A stretch of DNA of 64,000 bases from Parasporobacterium sp. (GCA_017459985.1 JAFUBX010000011.1:62001-126000), one strand, 5' to 3'; numbered from the stretch's first letter, positions 53,186 to 62,767 are shown. A program made the numbers and translations. Notes: generated from the sequence alone by a model not told the origin.

Positions 53186-54058
53186 TTACTCGTTGTACGG
53201 AGCAAGGTGAAGCAGCTGACGAGCCTCATCCGGAGTAGCGACCTCACGGCCGAATTCCTTAACAACGCGAACAGCTCTTTCCACGAACTGCTTGTTGGAC
53301 TCTGCCAGAACGCCCTTGCTGTACAGAACGTTGTCTTCCATACCGACACGGATGTGTCCGCCCAGAGCGGTTGCGCCGTAGAGCATTTCCATTGCGGAAT
53401 GGCCAACACCGAAGCAGGACCATGTGTAGTTTGCCGGTCCGACCAGACGGTCAGCTTCTTCCTTCATGAAGATCAGGTTCTTCATGGTTCCGGAGATACC
53501 ATTTGCACAGCCCATGCAGAACTGGAAATGAACAGGAGTCTTCAGGACACCTTTCTTGATGTAGTATGCGGCATTGCCGATCATACCGGGATCAAATGCT
53601 TCGATTTCCGGCTTTACGCCCAGCTCCTGGAACAGAAGTCCGCACTCCTCAAGGAACTTCGGGCTGTTGATGAACAGGCCGCTGTTCAGCCAGTTCATGG
53701 AACCGCAGTCATAGGATGCCATTTCCGGCTTAAGTTCCTTAACATGAGCAACACGGATGTCATCATCTGCGTGAATATCACCGGAGGTGGTGAGATTCAG
53801 AACGATATCGCAATCCTTATGAGCCTTGATCAGTTCAACGGTCTTCTTGAATCTTACGGGATCCATTCTTCCGTTGCCTTCTTCGTCTCTCATATGAAGA
53901 TGAGCAACTGCTGCGCCGGCTTTCCAGCATTCATATACGTCTTCAGCGATCTCTTCCGGATCCATCGGAACGTTCGGATTATCTTTCTTTTTCGGCCATG
54001 CGCCGGTCGGTGCAACTGTGATGATTGTTTTGTTCTTCAGTGCCTTTAAATCTGCCAT
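53186..54058 (-). CDS. BKACE family beta-keto acid cleavage enzyme
   Basis: 290 residues of the DUF849/BKACE TIM-barrel family. Metal ligands His53 and His55 in VAHLHMRDEEG, followed by LNLTTSGD and SMNWLNS near the substrate pocket, and GGHIRVGMEDN at the C-terminal side. BKACE enzymes condense a beta-keto acid with acetyl-CoA to release acetoacetate and a CoA ester; the best known is 3-keto-5-aminohexanoate cleavage enzyme (Kce) of lysine fermentation. None of the other lysine-fermentation genes is here, so the substrate may differ. Start at 54058 (GGAGGTTTGACA); an upstream ATG at 54082 lacks a ribosome-binding site. Confidence 0.92.
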   Translation of the reverse strand: MADLKALKNKTIITVAPTGAWPKKKDNPNVPMDPEEIAEDVYECWKAGAAVAHLHMRDEEGNGRMDPVRFKKTVELIKAHKDCDIVLNLTTSGDIHADDDIRVAHVKELKPEMASYDCGSMNWLNSGLFINSPKFLEECGLLFQELGVKPEIEAFDPGMIGNAAYYIKKGVLKTPVHFQFCMGCANGISGTMKNLIFMKEEADRLVGPANYTWSCFGVGHSAMEMLYGATALGGHIRVGMEDNVLYSKGVLAESNKQFVERAVRVVKEFGREVATPDEARQLLHLAPYNE

Positions 54059-54079
54059 TGTCAAACCTCCATAAATTAA

Positions 54080-54107
54080 CATTTTAAATTAAGCTTAAAT
54101 TAAAATG
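54080..54107 (-). promoter_or_regulatory. 28-bp near-perfect palindrome in the BKACE leader
   Basis: CATTTTAAATTAAG faces CTTAAATTAAAATG with one mismatched pair. It lies downstream of the -10 box and upstream of the ribosome-binding site, in a position where a bound repressor would block transcription. Confidence 0.65.
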
Positions 54108-54142
54108 CTTCGGCCCGCAGGCCTTAGCCTCTTAACTATCGA

Positions 54143-54171
54143 ATGATAACACTAAACAGTCCCGTTTTCAA
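54143..54171 (-). promoter_or_regulatory. promoter of the BKACE gene
   Basis: Minus strand TTGAAA (54166-54171), 17-nt spacer, TATCAT (54143-54148). The leader is about 80 nt and includes the palindrome at 54080-54107. Confidence 0.65.
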
Positions 54172-54212
54172 GCGGATACTGGAAATATATAAAAACCGTA
54201 TCCGTCCACGGA

Positions 54213-55478
54213 TCAGATCCGGTGGATAAACAGGCCGCTCTGCAGCTTCGGTTCAAACCAGGTGGACTTCGGCGGCATGACAAGCCCCGCATCCGTTACC
54301 CGGAACAATTCCTCCAAAGAAGTGGGATACAGTGCAAATCCGATTTTCATATCTTCCTTGCAGCGCCGCTCAATCTCTTCGAACCCTTTGATCCCGCCGA
54401 CAAAATCCATCCGCTTATCCGCGCGGATGTCCTTCACGCCCAGGATCGGCTCCAGAATATTGTCCTGCAGCAGGGAGGATTCCAGCGTCCCCACCGGATC
54501 CTTCTTCAGGATCTCCGGATGGGCCTTCAGCCGGTACCAGCAGCCCGACAGGTAAACGGCAAATTCTCCTTTGCCCCGGACGGTATTGGCCCCCCGCTGT
54601 TTTTCTTCCTCTGTAAACTCCTGCGGCACCCGTTCCACATCAAACCCGTGCTCCGGCAAAGCCGCGAGGAACTGTTCGTCCGTCAGTCCGTTCAGGTCCT
54701 TCATAACCCGGTTATAAGGACAGATCACCAGCTGATCATGGGGAAATGCGACAGCCATGAAATAATTGAACTCTTCGGTTCCGTTATAATCCGGATGCTC
54801 TTTCCGGCGCTTCAACGCAACGGCCGCGGCGGAAGCGCACCGGTGATGTCCGTCCGCAATATACAGGCTCTCCATCCTGTCAAAGGCCCGGGTCAGGCCT
54901 TCAATCTCCTGCGGATCATCCACTTTCCAGACGATCTGCCGCACCTCATCCCTGGAAATAAAATCGTATAACGGTGCCCTCTTCGTAATCTGCCCGATCA
55001 GCTCCTCCGGATTGTATTGTTTCTGGAACGCCAGGAATACCATGCCCGTCTGGGCATTGCAGATATCGATATGCTTCGTCCGGTCCGTTTCCTTGTCATG
55101 ACGGGTAAACTCGTGCTTTTTGATTACATTATTAAGGTAATCATCCACGGAGTAACAGGCGACGATGCCGGTCTGGCTGCGGCCCTGCATCACCTGACGA
55201 TAGATATAGTAGCATTCCGTCTCGTCCTGCTTCAGGAAATTGCTCCGGATGTCCGCATCCAGTTCATCCCTGGCCTTGAGATAGACCTCATCTCCGTACA
55301 TATCCGTCCCCTCCGGAAACATGGTTTCGGGACGGACGATCTTCAAAAAAGACCTGGGATTGGCTGCGACTGCCTCCCGGGCCTGCTTCTCTGTAAACAC
55401 ATCATACGGAAGGGTTGCAACCTCCCTGCAATACGTCCTTCTCGGTCTGATCGCTCTGAATGGTTTGACATTCGCCAT
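54213..55478 (-). CDS. DUF1015 family protein linked to serine synthesis
   Basis: 421 residues. MANVKPFRAIRPR at the N-terminus and YIADGHHRCASAAA (Asp209-Arg213) are the hallmarks of DUF1015. The DGHHR motif recalls the ParB/Srx-like fold used by free-serine kinases (SerK, SbnI). It is the last gene of serC-serA-DUF1015, an arrangement common in Clostridia; serB, the phosphoserine phosphatase, is not in the window. A function with free serine or phosphoserine is plausible but unproven. Start MANVKPF with a rather weak ribosome-binding site. Confidence 0.88.
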   Translation of the reverse strand: MANVKPFRAIRPRRTYCREVATLPYDVFTEKQAREAVAANPRSFLKIVRPETMFPEGTDMYGDEVYLKARDELDADIRSNFLKQDETECYYIYRQVMQGRSQTGIVACYSVDDYLNNVIKKHEFTRHDKETDRTKHIDICNAQTGMVFLAFQKQYNPEELIGQITKRAPLYDFISRDEVRQIVWKVDDPQEIEGLTRAFDRMESLYIADGHHRCASAAAVALKRRKEHPDYNGTEEFNYFMAVAFPHDQLVICPYNRVMKDLNGLTDEQFLAALPEHGFDVERVPQEFTEEEKQRGANTVRGKGEFAVYLSGCWYRLKAHPEILKKDPVGTLESSLLQDNILEPILGVKDIRADKRMDFVGGIKGFEEIERRCKEDMKIGFALYPTSLEELFRVTDAGLVMPPKSTWFEPKLQSGLFIHRI

Positions 55479-55592
55479 ATTCTGTCTTCCTTATAATCTG
55501 TAATATCCCGGATCTCCGCATCATCCGGACCATAAAGGAAAACGAAAAACCGTTCCTTCACGGAAGGGGATGATACGGAAATCGCATGAATT

Positions 55593-56750
55593 CTATGAAT
55601 GGATGATCCTTACTTTCAAAATACCATCGACGCAGACGGTATCTTCAATTCCCTCCGGGCAGGTGGTCAGATCAAACATCGAATACGCATAATCGCCCTT
55701 TTCCTTCCCGGTCATTCCCTTCAGGACAGCTCCGGCCTTCGTCAGGAGGTTTGCGATCTCATTGGTCTTCACGGAGGATCTGTGGGCAACGCACAGACGA
55801 ACAGCGCCATCCGCTCTGCCGAAATCCACCGGCGGATAATTCACGGAATTCCTGATATTGCCGTTCTCCATGAAATCCACAATCTGCTGTACGGCCATAA
55901 CCGCGCAGTTGTCCTCCGACTCCTCCGTGGAGGCTCCCAGATGCGGGATGATGATCGCATTCTTCATGGCAGCGGCTCCCGGAGTCGGGAAATCACAGAT
56001 GTATTTTCCGACCTGTCCGAGACTCAGGGCAGCCTGCATATCCGGTTCATTGACCAGAGTATCCCGGGCCAGATTGATAAAGATCACCCCGGTCCGGCAT
56101 TTTGACAGAAAATCCGCGTTGATCATTCCGATGGTACCTGCCATGGCCGGCACATGGATCGTGATCAGCTGGGATCTGGCTGCGATCTCATCCAGACTGT
56201 CGGTTACCTGTACCAGACTGTCCAGGGAAGCCCTGGCAGCTTCCGAAAGATACGGATCATAGCCGATGACCTTCATTCCCAGAGAAACCGCCGCATTGGC
56301 CACCTTGACGCCGATGGCTCCCAAGCCGATCACTCCCAGGGTCTTGCCCATGATCTCATGACCGACAAACTGTTTCTTGCTCTTCTCAGCAAGGGCGGCA
56401 ATCTCCGGATTGCCGAATTCTCCCTCTGCCCATCGGATTCCGCCCAGGATATCCCGGACCCCGGCGATGGCGGCAAACAGGAATAATTCCTTGACTCCGT
56501 TGGCATTGGCGCCGGGGGTATTGAATACCACGATTCCCTGTTCCGCACAGCGGTCCAGAGGAATATTGTTGACGCCGGCTCCCGCCCGGGCGACACAGAC
56601 CAGTTCCTTATCCAGTTCCATGTCATGCATCTTCGCGCTTCTTACCAGAATGATCTGCGAAGGCTGATCTTCACTGACCTTCTGATAGTTTCCGGAAAAA
56701 TGATCCAGCCCTACCTGGGCAATCGGATTCAGGCATTTATATGTATACAT
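55593..56750 (-). CDS. serA: D-3-phosphoglycerate dehydrogenase
   Basis: 385 residues. It oxidises 3-phosphoglycerate, the first step of serine synthesis. NAD-binding GVIGLGAIGVKVANAA, the catalytic Arg/Glu region around ARAGAGVNNIPL and INLARDTLVNE, and the active-site His in IPHLGASTEESEDN are visible. The C-terminal 70 residues from SVKTNEIANLLTKAG form a short ACT-like domain that may bind serine. The start overlaps the serC stop by one base (TGATG), so the genes are translationally coupled. Confidence 0.95.
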   Translation of the reverse strand: MYTYKCLNPIAQVGLDHFSGNYQKVSEDQPSQIILVRSAKMHDMELDKELVCVARAGAGVNNIPLDRCAEQGIVVFNTPGANANGVKELFLFAAIAGVRDILGGIRWAEGEFGNPEIAALAEKSKKQFVGHEIMGKTLGVIGLGAIGVKVANAAVSLGMKVIGYDPYLSEAARASLDSLVQVTDSLDEIAARSQLITIHVPAMAGTIGMINADFLSKCRTGVIFINLARDTLVNEPDMQAALSLGQVGKYICDFPTPGAAAMKNAIIIPHLGASTEESEDNCAVMAVQQIVDFMENGNIRNSVNYPPVDFGRADGAVRLCVAHRSSVKTNEIANLLTKAGAVLKGMTGKEKGDYAYSMFDLTTCPEGIEDTVCVDGILKVRIIHS

Positions 56751-57832
56751 CAGGCATTCTCCTTTTCAAACCGATCCATAAACTCCACCAGCTTCACGAC
56801 GCCTTCATAGGGCATCGCATTGTAAATGGAAGCTCTCATACCGCCGACGGTCCTGTGGCCCTTCAGCTGGACAAGGCCGTTCTGCTTTGCTTCCTCAATA
56901 AATTTCGCGTTCAGTTCGTCAGACCCGGTGATAAACGGCACATTCATCAAAGACCGGTATTCCTTCTCCACAGTTCCGACAAACAGCTTGCTCTGATCCA
57001 GGAAATCATACAGGACCTTTGCCTTTTTCTCATTGCGTTTCTTCATCTCTTCCAGGCCGCCCATCTCCCGGATCCAGCGGAAGACCTTTCCGCAGATGTA
57101 GATACCGTAGGCGTTCGGCGTATTATACAGAGAATCGTTGTCCGCCTGGGTCTTATACTTCAGCATGGTGGGTGTTCCGGGAAGCACATCCTCGGTGATC
57201 AGATCCTTGCGGATGATCGCGATCACATTTCCGGCCGGGCCCACGTTCTTCTGGGCTCCCGCAAAGATCAGACCATAGCGGGTAACATCGCAGGGCTCCG
57301 AAAGGAACATGGAACTCTGGTCAGAGACCAGGATCTTTCCTTTTGTATTCGGTAATTCTTTGTATTTGGTTCCGTAAATCGTATTATTCTCACAGATATA
57401 TACATAATCCGCATTTTCCGAGACCGGAAGATCGGATACGTCCGGAATGTAGGTAAAGGTCTTATCCTCGGAAGAAGCGATCTTATTGGCCTGACCGTAA
57501 ATCTTGCCCTCGGCCAGAGCCTTCTTGGCCCACTGCCCGGTCACGATGTAGTCCGCCACTTTGTTCTTCATCAGATTCATCGGGACAGCTGCAAACTGCT
57601 GGGATGCTCCGCCCTGTACAAACATGACCTGATAATTCTCCGGTATTCCGAGAAGATCCGTCAGATCCTGTTTGGCGTCCTGAAGGATTCTTTCAAAATC
57701 CTTGCTCCGGTGGGACATCTCCATGACGCCCAGTCCGCATCCCCGGTAATCCAGCATCTCCTCTGCGGCTTCTCTCAATACTTCCTCCGGCAGCACTGCA
57801 GGACCTGCAGCAAAATTATACACTCTGTTCAT
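56750..57832 (-). CDS. serC: phosphoserine aminotransferase
   Basis: 360 residues, the family length. It transaminates 3-phosphohydroxypyruvate to phosphoserine. N-terminus NRVYNFAAGPAVLPEEVL and the PLP Lys in AGAQKNVGPAG are diagnostic, as are FVQGGASQQFA and the C-terminal GMRASIYNAMPYEGV. First gene of the serine operon, with an AAGGAGAAACAG ribosome-binding site and palindromic sequence upstream (57864-57889). No promoter could be assigned with confidence. Confidence 0.97.
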   Translation of the reverse strand: MNRVYNFAAGPAVLPEEVLREAAEEMLDYRGCGLGVMEMSHRSKDFERILQDAKQDLTDLLGIPENYQVMFVQGGASQQFAAVPMNLMKNKVADYIVTGQWAKKALAEGKIYGQANKIASSEDKTFTYIPDVSDLPVSENADYVYICENNTIYGTKYKELPNTKGKILVSDQSSMFLSEPCDVTRYGLIFAGAQKNVGPAGNVIAIIRKDLITEDVLPGTPTMLKYKTQADNDSLYNTPNAYGIYICGKVFRWIREMGGLEEMKKRNEKKAKVLYDFLDQSKLFVGTVEKEYRSLMNVPFITGSDELNAKFIEEAKQNGLVQLKGHRTVGGMRASIYNAMPYEGVVKLVEFMDRFEKENA

Positions 57833-57863
57833 CTGTTTCTCCTTGCCATATAATAATTGATCT

Positions 57864-57889
57864 GTGATTTTATCACTTTAGTCTGATAA
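57864..57889 (-). promoter_or_regulatory. interlocked palindromes upstream of serC
   Basis: GTGAT-TTT-ATCAC (57864-57876) and TTATCA-N8-TGATAA (57870-57889) share a half-site, giving three TGAT(A)-type half-sites in 26 bp. The arrangement resembles an operator. No regulator was identified. Confidence 0.45.
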
Positions 57890-57907
57890 ACTATCTGATT
57901 ACAAAAT

Positions 57908-57933
57908 CGAGGGAATCCTCTCGGATTCCCTCG
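57908..57933 (-). terminator. terminator of the tgt-yajC unit
   Basis: Minus strand CGAGGGAATCC, GAGA loop, GGATTCCCTCG, then ATTTTG. About 35 nt after the yajC stop. Confidence 0.8.
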
Positions 57934-57965
57934 TGTCTTTTCTCATTCAGGGGTCCGACAGAATG

Positions 57966-58487
57966 TTACTGGGCACTATCAGATGAGGAATCACTGGAGG
58001 ATTCGCTCTGACTGTCGGAACCGGACTCTTCCTTTGCGGTTTCGGTGATCTCTTCCGCATCTTTCTTTCTGCCGAAGAACTTCTTCACCGGCGCAGCCTC
58101 TGCGCTGGTCGTGCCTGCACTGCCGGCCTTCTCCACCTGGGAAATTGCCTGCTTGGCCATAGGAATACGGCAGTTCTTGTTATTACCGAACTCTACGATC
58201 ACGGTATCTCCGTTCACGGCCACGATCGTTCCGTAGAATCCGCTGGTGGTCAGCACGCTGTCACCCGGCTGCATGGAACTCATGGTCTCTTCCTGCTGCT
58301 TCTTCTGCTTTCTGGAAGGTCTGATCATGATAAAATAAATAAATGCAGCAAAGATCACTACATAAATGACGATAATATACCAGGAGCTTCCCTGCTGTGC
58401 AGGAGTCCCGTCTGCGTTGGTTGCGACTTCGGTGGCAGTCTGGCCTGTCAGTCCGGCGCACATCAGCAACATGTTCAATAAATTCAT
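57966..58487 (-). CDS. yajC: preprotein translocase accessory subunit YajC
   Basis: 173 residues, longer than the usual 100-110. One membrane helix (about 36-55, WYIIVIYVVIFAAFIYFI) is followed by MIRPSRKQKKQQEE and the MQPGDSVLTTSGFYGTIVAV motif of YajC. A Lys-rich then acidic, Ser-rich tail of about 55 residues (SDSQSESSSDSSSD) is an unusual addition. YajC associates with SecDF in protein export. It follows tgt by 26 nt, the classical tgt-yajC order; secD and secF would come next elsewhere but are replaced here by serC after a terminator. Confidence 0.93.
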   Translation of the reverse strand: MNLLNMLLMCAGLTGQTATEVATNADGTPAQQGSSWYIIVIYVVIFAAFIYFIMIRPSRKQKKQQEETMSSMQPGDSVLTTSGFYGTIVAVNGDTVIVEFGNNKNCRIPMAKQAISQVEKAGSAGTTSAEAAPVKKFFGRKKDAEEITETAKEESGSDSQSESSSDSSSDSAQ

Positions 58488-58513
58488 ATTCTCCTCCAGT
58501 TCCGGCAGTCCGA

Positions 58514-59656
58514 TCAGTCCTCTTCTCCGTCTGCGCAGAATCCATTCAGTTTTTCCCGCTTATATCCGGAGAACCTGTGCTCCAGGATCGCTTCGCGAGC
58601 TTCGCACATCATTTTATTATAAAAGTATAAATTATGCAAGACACAAAGACGCATTCCCAGCATTTCTTTCGCTTTCAGCAGATGCCGGATATACGCCCTG
58701 GAAAAATGCCGGCAGGCCGGGCACTGACATCCTTCTTCAATGGGTCGTTCATCCAGTTCATACCTGGCGTTGAAGAGATTCAGCTTCCCCCGGTTTGTGT
58801 ACACATGTCCGTGTCTTCCGTTTCTGCTGGGATAAACACAGTCAAAAAAGTCCACGCCCCGCTCGATCCCTTCCAGGATATTGGCGGGAGTCCCGACTCC
58901 CATCAGATACACCGGCTTGTTCTGCGGAAGATGGGGCACCGTCTCATCCAGGATCCGATACATCTCCTCATGGGTCTCCCCCACGGCCAGACCGCCGATG
59001 GCATAGCCGGGCAGATCCAGCTCCCGGATCTGCTGCGCATGGGCGATCCGAAGATCCGCAAAACAGGCTCCCTGATTGATCCCGAAGAGCATCTGCTCCG
59101 GATTCACGGTATCCGGTTCCTGATTCAGCCGCTCCAGTTCCTGTTTGCACCGGATCAGCCACCTTGTAGTCCTTTCCACGCTGGGAGCCACATAATCCCG
59201 TTCTGCGACAGAGCTGGGACACTCATCAAAGGCCATGGCGATGGTGCTCCCCAGATGGGACTGGATCCTCATGCTCTCTTCCGGCCCCATGAAGATCTTC
59301 CGTCCGTCGATGTGGGAATGAAAATAGACCCCCTCTTCTTTGATCTTCCGGAGGCTTGCCAGGGAAAACACCTGAAATCCGCCGGAATCCGTCAGCACCG
59401 GACCGTCCCAGCACATAAACTTGCGGACTCCGCCCATCTTATGAACGATCTCATCCCCCGGACGCACATGCAGATGATAGGTATTGCACAGTTCCACCTG
59501 TGTTCCCACATCCTTCAGATCCACAGAACTGACAGCGCCTTTGATCGCTGCCACCGTCCCGACATTCATAAACACCGGGGTACGGATCGTTCCGTGAACC
59601 GTCTCCATGGTCGCTGCCTTGGCTTTTCCTTCCGTGCAGTCAATCGTATATTTCAT
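58514..59656 (-). CDS. tgt: tRNA-guanine transglycosylase
   Basis: 380 residues from the ATG at 59656 (AGAGGTTTCT ribosome-binding site); the frame extends 18 codons upstream into the aspS end without a start signal. It exchanges guanine-34 in GUN-anticodon tRNAs for preQ1, toward queuosine. VLTDSGGFQVFSL carries the proposed Asp nucleophile, GGLAVGE and PSRNGRHGHVYTNRG line the base site, and the Cys-x-Cys-x2-Cys ... His zinc site is CQCPACRHFSRAYIRHL. Lies 14 nt after aspS. Confidence 0.97.
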   Translation of the reverse strand: MKYTIDCTEGKAKAATMETVHGTIRTPVFMNVGTVAAIKGAVSSVDLKDVGTQVELCNTYHLHVRPGDEIVHKMGGVRKFMCWDGPVLTDSGGFQVFSLASLRKIKEEGVYFHSHIDGRKIFMGPEESMRIQSHLGSTIAMAFDECPSSVAERDYVAPSVERTTRWLIRCKQELERLNQEPDTVNPEQMLFGINQGACFADLRIAHAQQIRELDLPGYAIGGLAVGETHEEMYRILDETVPHLPQNKPVYLMGVGTPANILEGIERGVDFFDCVYPSRNGRHGHVYTNRGKLNLFNARYELDERPIEEGCQCPACRHFSRAYIRHLLKAKEMLGMRLCVLHNLYFYNKMMCEAREAILEHRFSGYKREKLNGFCADGEED

Positions 59657-59670
59657 AGAAACCTCTGTCG

Positions 59671-61470
59671 TTATTCCTGTTCCTCTTCCGGCAGATCCAG
59701 TTTCAGACACAGTTCTTTCAGCTGCTTGTCATCCACTTCTCCCGGAGCTTCGGTCATCAGACAGGACGCGTCCTTGACCTTCGGGAACGCGATTACGTCA
59801 CGGATGGATTCCGCACCAGTCATCAGCATCATCAGCCGGTCAAATCCGAACGCCAGTCCTGCATGGGGCGGAACTCCGTATTTGAAAGCGTCCAGAAGGA
59901 ACCCGAACCGCTCATAGGCCTCTTCCGGCGTAAATCCCAGAGCCTCGAACATTTTCTCCTGGATCTCCGGATCATAGATCCGTTCGGATCCGCCTCCCAG
60001 CTCCACGCCATTCAGCACGATATCATAGGCAGCCGCATGGGCTTTCCAGGGCTCCGTATCCAGGTATTTCAGATCGCTTTCCAGAGGCATGGTGAAGGGA
60101 TGATGCATCGCCACCCAGCGTTCCTGCTCTTCGGAATACTCCAGCAGCGGAAACTCCGTCACCCACAGGAAATTGAATCTGCTGTGGTCAATGAGGCCCA
60201 TCTGCTCTCCCAGCTGCAGCCGCAGGGCGCCTAAGGATGCAAAGACGACTTTGTCCGTATCGGCGCAGAAGAACATCATGTCCCCGGGCTGTGCCTCCAT
60301 CTCATCGATGATCCTGTGAATCTCTTCCTCCGTCAGGAATTTCGCGAAGGAAGATTTATAGGTCCCGTCCTGATTGATTCCCAGATAAGCGAGACCTTTG
60401 GCGCCGTAGGTCTTCACAAATTCTCCCAGCGCGTCGATCTTTTTCCTCGGCATCTCCGCCTGGCCCTTCGCCAGAATCCCCCGGACGCTGCCGCCGGCGC
60501 TGACCGCATTGGCGAAAACGGAGAATCCGCATTCCGCGACGCTGTGGGTCAGATCCTTCAGTTCCATCCCGAACCGGGTATCCGGTTTATCGGAACCGAA
60601 ACGTTCCATGGCTTCCTGCCAGGTCATTCTCTGGATCGGCAGTTCCACATCATGATCCAGGATCTCCTTGAAGATGTGGGCGATCAGCCGCTCATTCAGA
60701 TCCATGACCACATTCTGGTCCGCGAAGGAAAATTCCATATCGATCTGTGTGAATTCCGGCTGTCTGTCGGCCCGCAGATCCTCGTCACGGAAGCATTTCG
60801 CGATCTGGAAATACCGGTCATACCCGGAGCACATCAGAAGCTGTTTATAGATCTGGGGAGACTGGGGAAGGGCATAAAAGCTGCCCGGATGCACACGGCT
60901 CGGCACCAGATAATCCCTGGCTCCCTCCGGAGTACTCTTGCAGAGCATCGGGGTCTCGATCTCGAGAAATCCTTCCGAGGTCATGAAACTGCGGATACTC
61001 TGTGCAGTCCTGCTGCGCAGCATAATCTTGCTCTGCAGTTCCGGCCGTCTCAGATCCAGGTATCTGTATTTCAGTCTCAGCTCATCCTTGGTCTGGATCC
61101 CGTCCTCCACCGGAAACGGCGGGGTCAGGCTCTCTGACAGGACTCTCAGCTCCAGGACTTTGATCTCGATCTCTCCGGTCACCAGATTCTCATTGACGGC
61201 GCCGCCCCGTTTCTGGACCAGTCCTCTGACAGCGATGACAAATTCATTCCTCAGTGTTCCGGCTTTTTCAAATCCTTCCGCTCCGATGTTATCCTCGTCA
61301 AAAAGGAGCTGGATCAGGCCGCTTCGGTCTCTCAGGTCCACGAAGATCAGACTTCCAAGATTCCGGCGCTTGTTCACCCATCCCATCAGGGTCACCAGTT
61401 CTCCCATCTGCGCGTTCACTACTTCCGTACATCTGTGGCTTCTGTTCAGGCCACTCATTGATTCTGCCAT
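59671..61470 (-). CDS. aspS: aspartyl-tRNA synthetase
   Basis: 599 residues, the bacterial class II type with an N-terminal anticodon OB domain (about 1-110), catalytic domain with motif 2 FRDEDLRADRQPEFTQID and a GAD insertion domain (about 300-410), and motif 3 GLAFGFDRLMM near residue 550. It charges tRNA-Asp; whether it also charges tRNA-Asn cannot be read here. It follows hisS by about 55 nt in the relA-hisS-aspS-tgt run. No T-box leader was found upstream. Confidence 0.97.
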   Translation of the reverse strand: MAESMSGLNRSHRCTEVVNAQMGELVTLMGWVNKRRNLGSLIFVDLRDRSGLIQLLFDEDNIGAEGFEKAGTLRNEFVIAVRGLVQKRGGAVNENLVTGEIEIKVLELRVLSESLTPPFPVEDGIQTKDELRLKYRYLDLRRPELQSKIMLRSRTAQSIRSFMTSEGFLEIETPMLCKSTPEGARDYLVPSRVHPGSFYALPQSPQIYKQLLMCSGYDRYFQIAKCFRDEDLRADRQPEFTQIDMEFSFADQNVVMDLNERLIAHIFKEILDHDVELPIQRMTWQEAMERFGSDKPDTRFGMELKDLTHSVAECGFSVFANAVSAGGSVRGILAKGQAEMPRKKIDALGEFVKTYGAKGLAYLGINQDGTYKSSFAKFLTEEEIHRIIDEMEAQPGDMMFFCADTDKVVFASLGALRLQLGEQMGLIDHSRFNFLWVTEFPLLEYSEEQERWVAMHHPFTMPLESDLKYLDTEPWKAHAAAYDIVLNGVELGGGSERIYDPEIQEKMFEALGFTPEEAYERFGFLLDAFKYGVPPHAGLAFGFDRLMMLMTGAESIRDVIAFPKVKDASCLMTEAPGEVDDKQLKELCLKLDLPEEEQE

Positions 61471-61525
61471 GTTCTTACACTTTCCCGGCCAACGCCGATT
61501 TATTGATGATGCAGCATTCCGCTTA

Positions 61526-62767
61526 TTAAATGATCACTTCCGCGATACGGTCCACAGGCACTTCCTGTTCCGTTCCTTCCTTCATGTTCTTCACCCGGAC
61601 GATCCCGCTCTCCAGCTCATTTTCGCCGAGGATCACGGTATATTCCGCCCCGATCTTATTGGCGTATTTCATCTGCGCCTTTACGGAACGGTCCAGATAA
61701 TCCGTCTCCACCGTGATTCCCTGATCCCGGAGGGATTTCACCAGCTGATATCCCCGGGCTTTGCTGTCTCCCAGAATTCCCAGGTACAGCTTCGGTGCCG
61801 GCGGTTCTCCCAGATCGATTTCCTGAAGATCCAGGAAATACAGGATCCGCTCCAGCCCCATTCCGAAGCCTGCTGCCGGAATGTCCAGTTTTCCGTCGAT
61901 CTCCTTCACCAGATTATTGTAACGTCCGCCGCCGCACAGAGTGAAGCCGTCTTTATTGACAAACTCAAACACGGTACGGGTATAATAATCCAGTCCCCGG
62001 ACGATCCCGGTGTCGACCTTGTAGTCGATCCCCATCTGCGTCAGCAGACCTTTCAGCTGTTCAAAATGCTCCGCACATTCCTGATCCAGATAATCCAGCG
62101 TTCTCGGTGCATTCGCGACGATCTGCTTACATTGCTCGTTCTTGCAGTCAATCACCCGGAGCGGATTGCGTTCCATCCGTTCCTGACAGGTTTTGCAAAG
62201 TCCTTCCCGGTGTTCGTTCAGATAGTTCAGCAGGGCTTTGTTGTATTCCTTTCGGCAGTCCTGACAGCCAATGGAGTTGATGTGGACTTCCATATCCCGA
62301 AGGCCCAGACTGCGGATAATATCCGTGACCAGACTGATCAGTTCCACTTCCACCAGCGGGCTGTCGGATCCGATGTATTCCACTCCGAACTGATGATGCT
62401 GTCTGAGGCGCCCGCTCTGGGGCTTTTCATACCGGAACGCCGGCGTCACATAGCACAGTTTGGAAACACCGGATTCCGCATAAAGGCTGTGTTCCAGATA
62501 AGCTCTGATCACCCCTGCGGTTCCTTCCGGTTTGAGTGTAATGCTGCGTCCGCTTTTGTCTTCGAAGGTGTACATTTCCTTCTGGACAACATCTGTGGTT
62601 TCTCCGACACCCCTGGCAAAAAGTATCGTATGCTCGAACATGGGGGTCTGAATCTGCTGGATATGATACCGTTTCGCGATCGCGAAACAGAGAGATTCGA
62701 TCACTTCCCTGCGGTACATGTCTTTGCCGTACCAGTCGGCGGTTCCTCTTGGAGCCTGTGTTATCAT
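61526..62767 (-). CDS. hisS: histidyl-tRNA synthetase
   Basis: 413 residues, class II. Motif 2 [14 protein letters not shown], the histidine-A loop [10 protein letters not shown], the second motif [15 protein letters not shown] and motif 3 [12 protein letters not shown] are present, with a C-terminal anticodon-binding domain (about 325-413, [15 protein letters not shown]). The N-terminus [11 protein letters not shown] is typical. It lies downstream of the MBL hydrolase and relA genes and upstream of aspS, the usual Firmicute arrangement. No T-box was seen. Confidence 0.97.
   Translation of the reverse strand: MITQAPRGTADWYGKDMYRREVIESLCFAIAKRYHIQQIQTPMFEHTILFARGVGETTDVVQKEMYTFEDKSGRSITLKPEGTAGVIRAYLEHSLYAESGVSKLCYVTPAFRYEKPQSGRLRQHHQFGVEYIGSDSPLVEVELISLVTDIIRSLGLRDMEVHINSIGCQDCRKEYNKALLNYLNEHREGLCKTCQERMERNPLRVIDCKNEQCKQIVANAPRTLDYLDQECAEHFEQLKGLLTQMGIDYKVDTGIVRGLDYYTRTVFEFVNKDGFTLCGGGRYNNLVKEIDGKLDIPAAGFGMGLERILYFLDLQEIDLGEPPAPKLYLGILGDSKARGYQLVKSLRDQGITVETDYLDRSVKAQMKYANKIGAEYTVILGENELESGIVRVKNMKEGTEQEVPVDRIAEVII

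Noticed and set aside
55343-55561. A 72-codon minus-strand frame at the start of the DUF1015 gene
   Set aside because: It overlaps the DUF1015 N-terminus out of frame; the first 30 residues look protein-like but the rest is antisense-type sequence.
61471-61525. T-box riboswitch before aspS (and before hisS, 62768-62793)
   Set aside because: The gaps are too short and contain no T-box consensus or antiterminator pairing.
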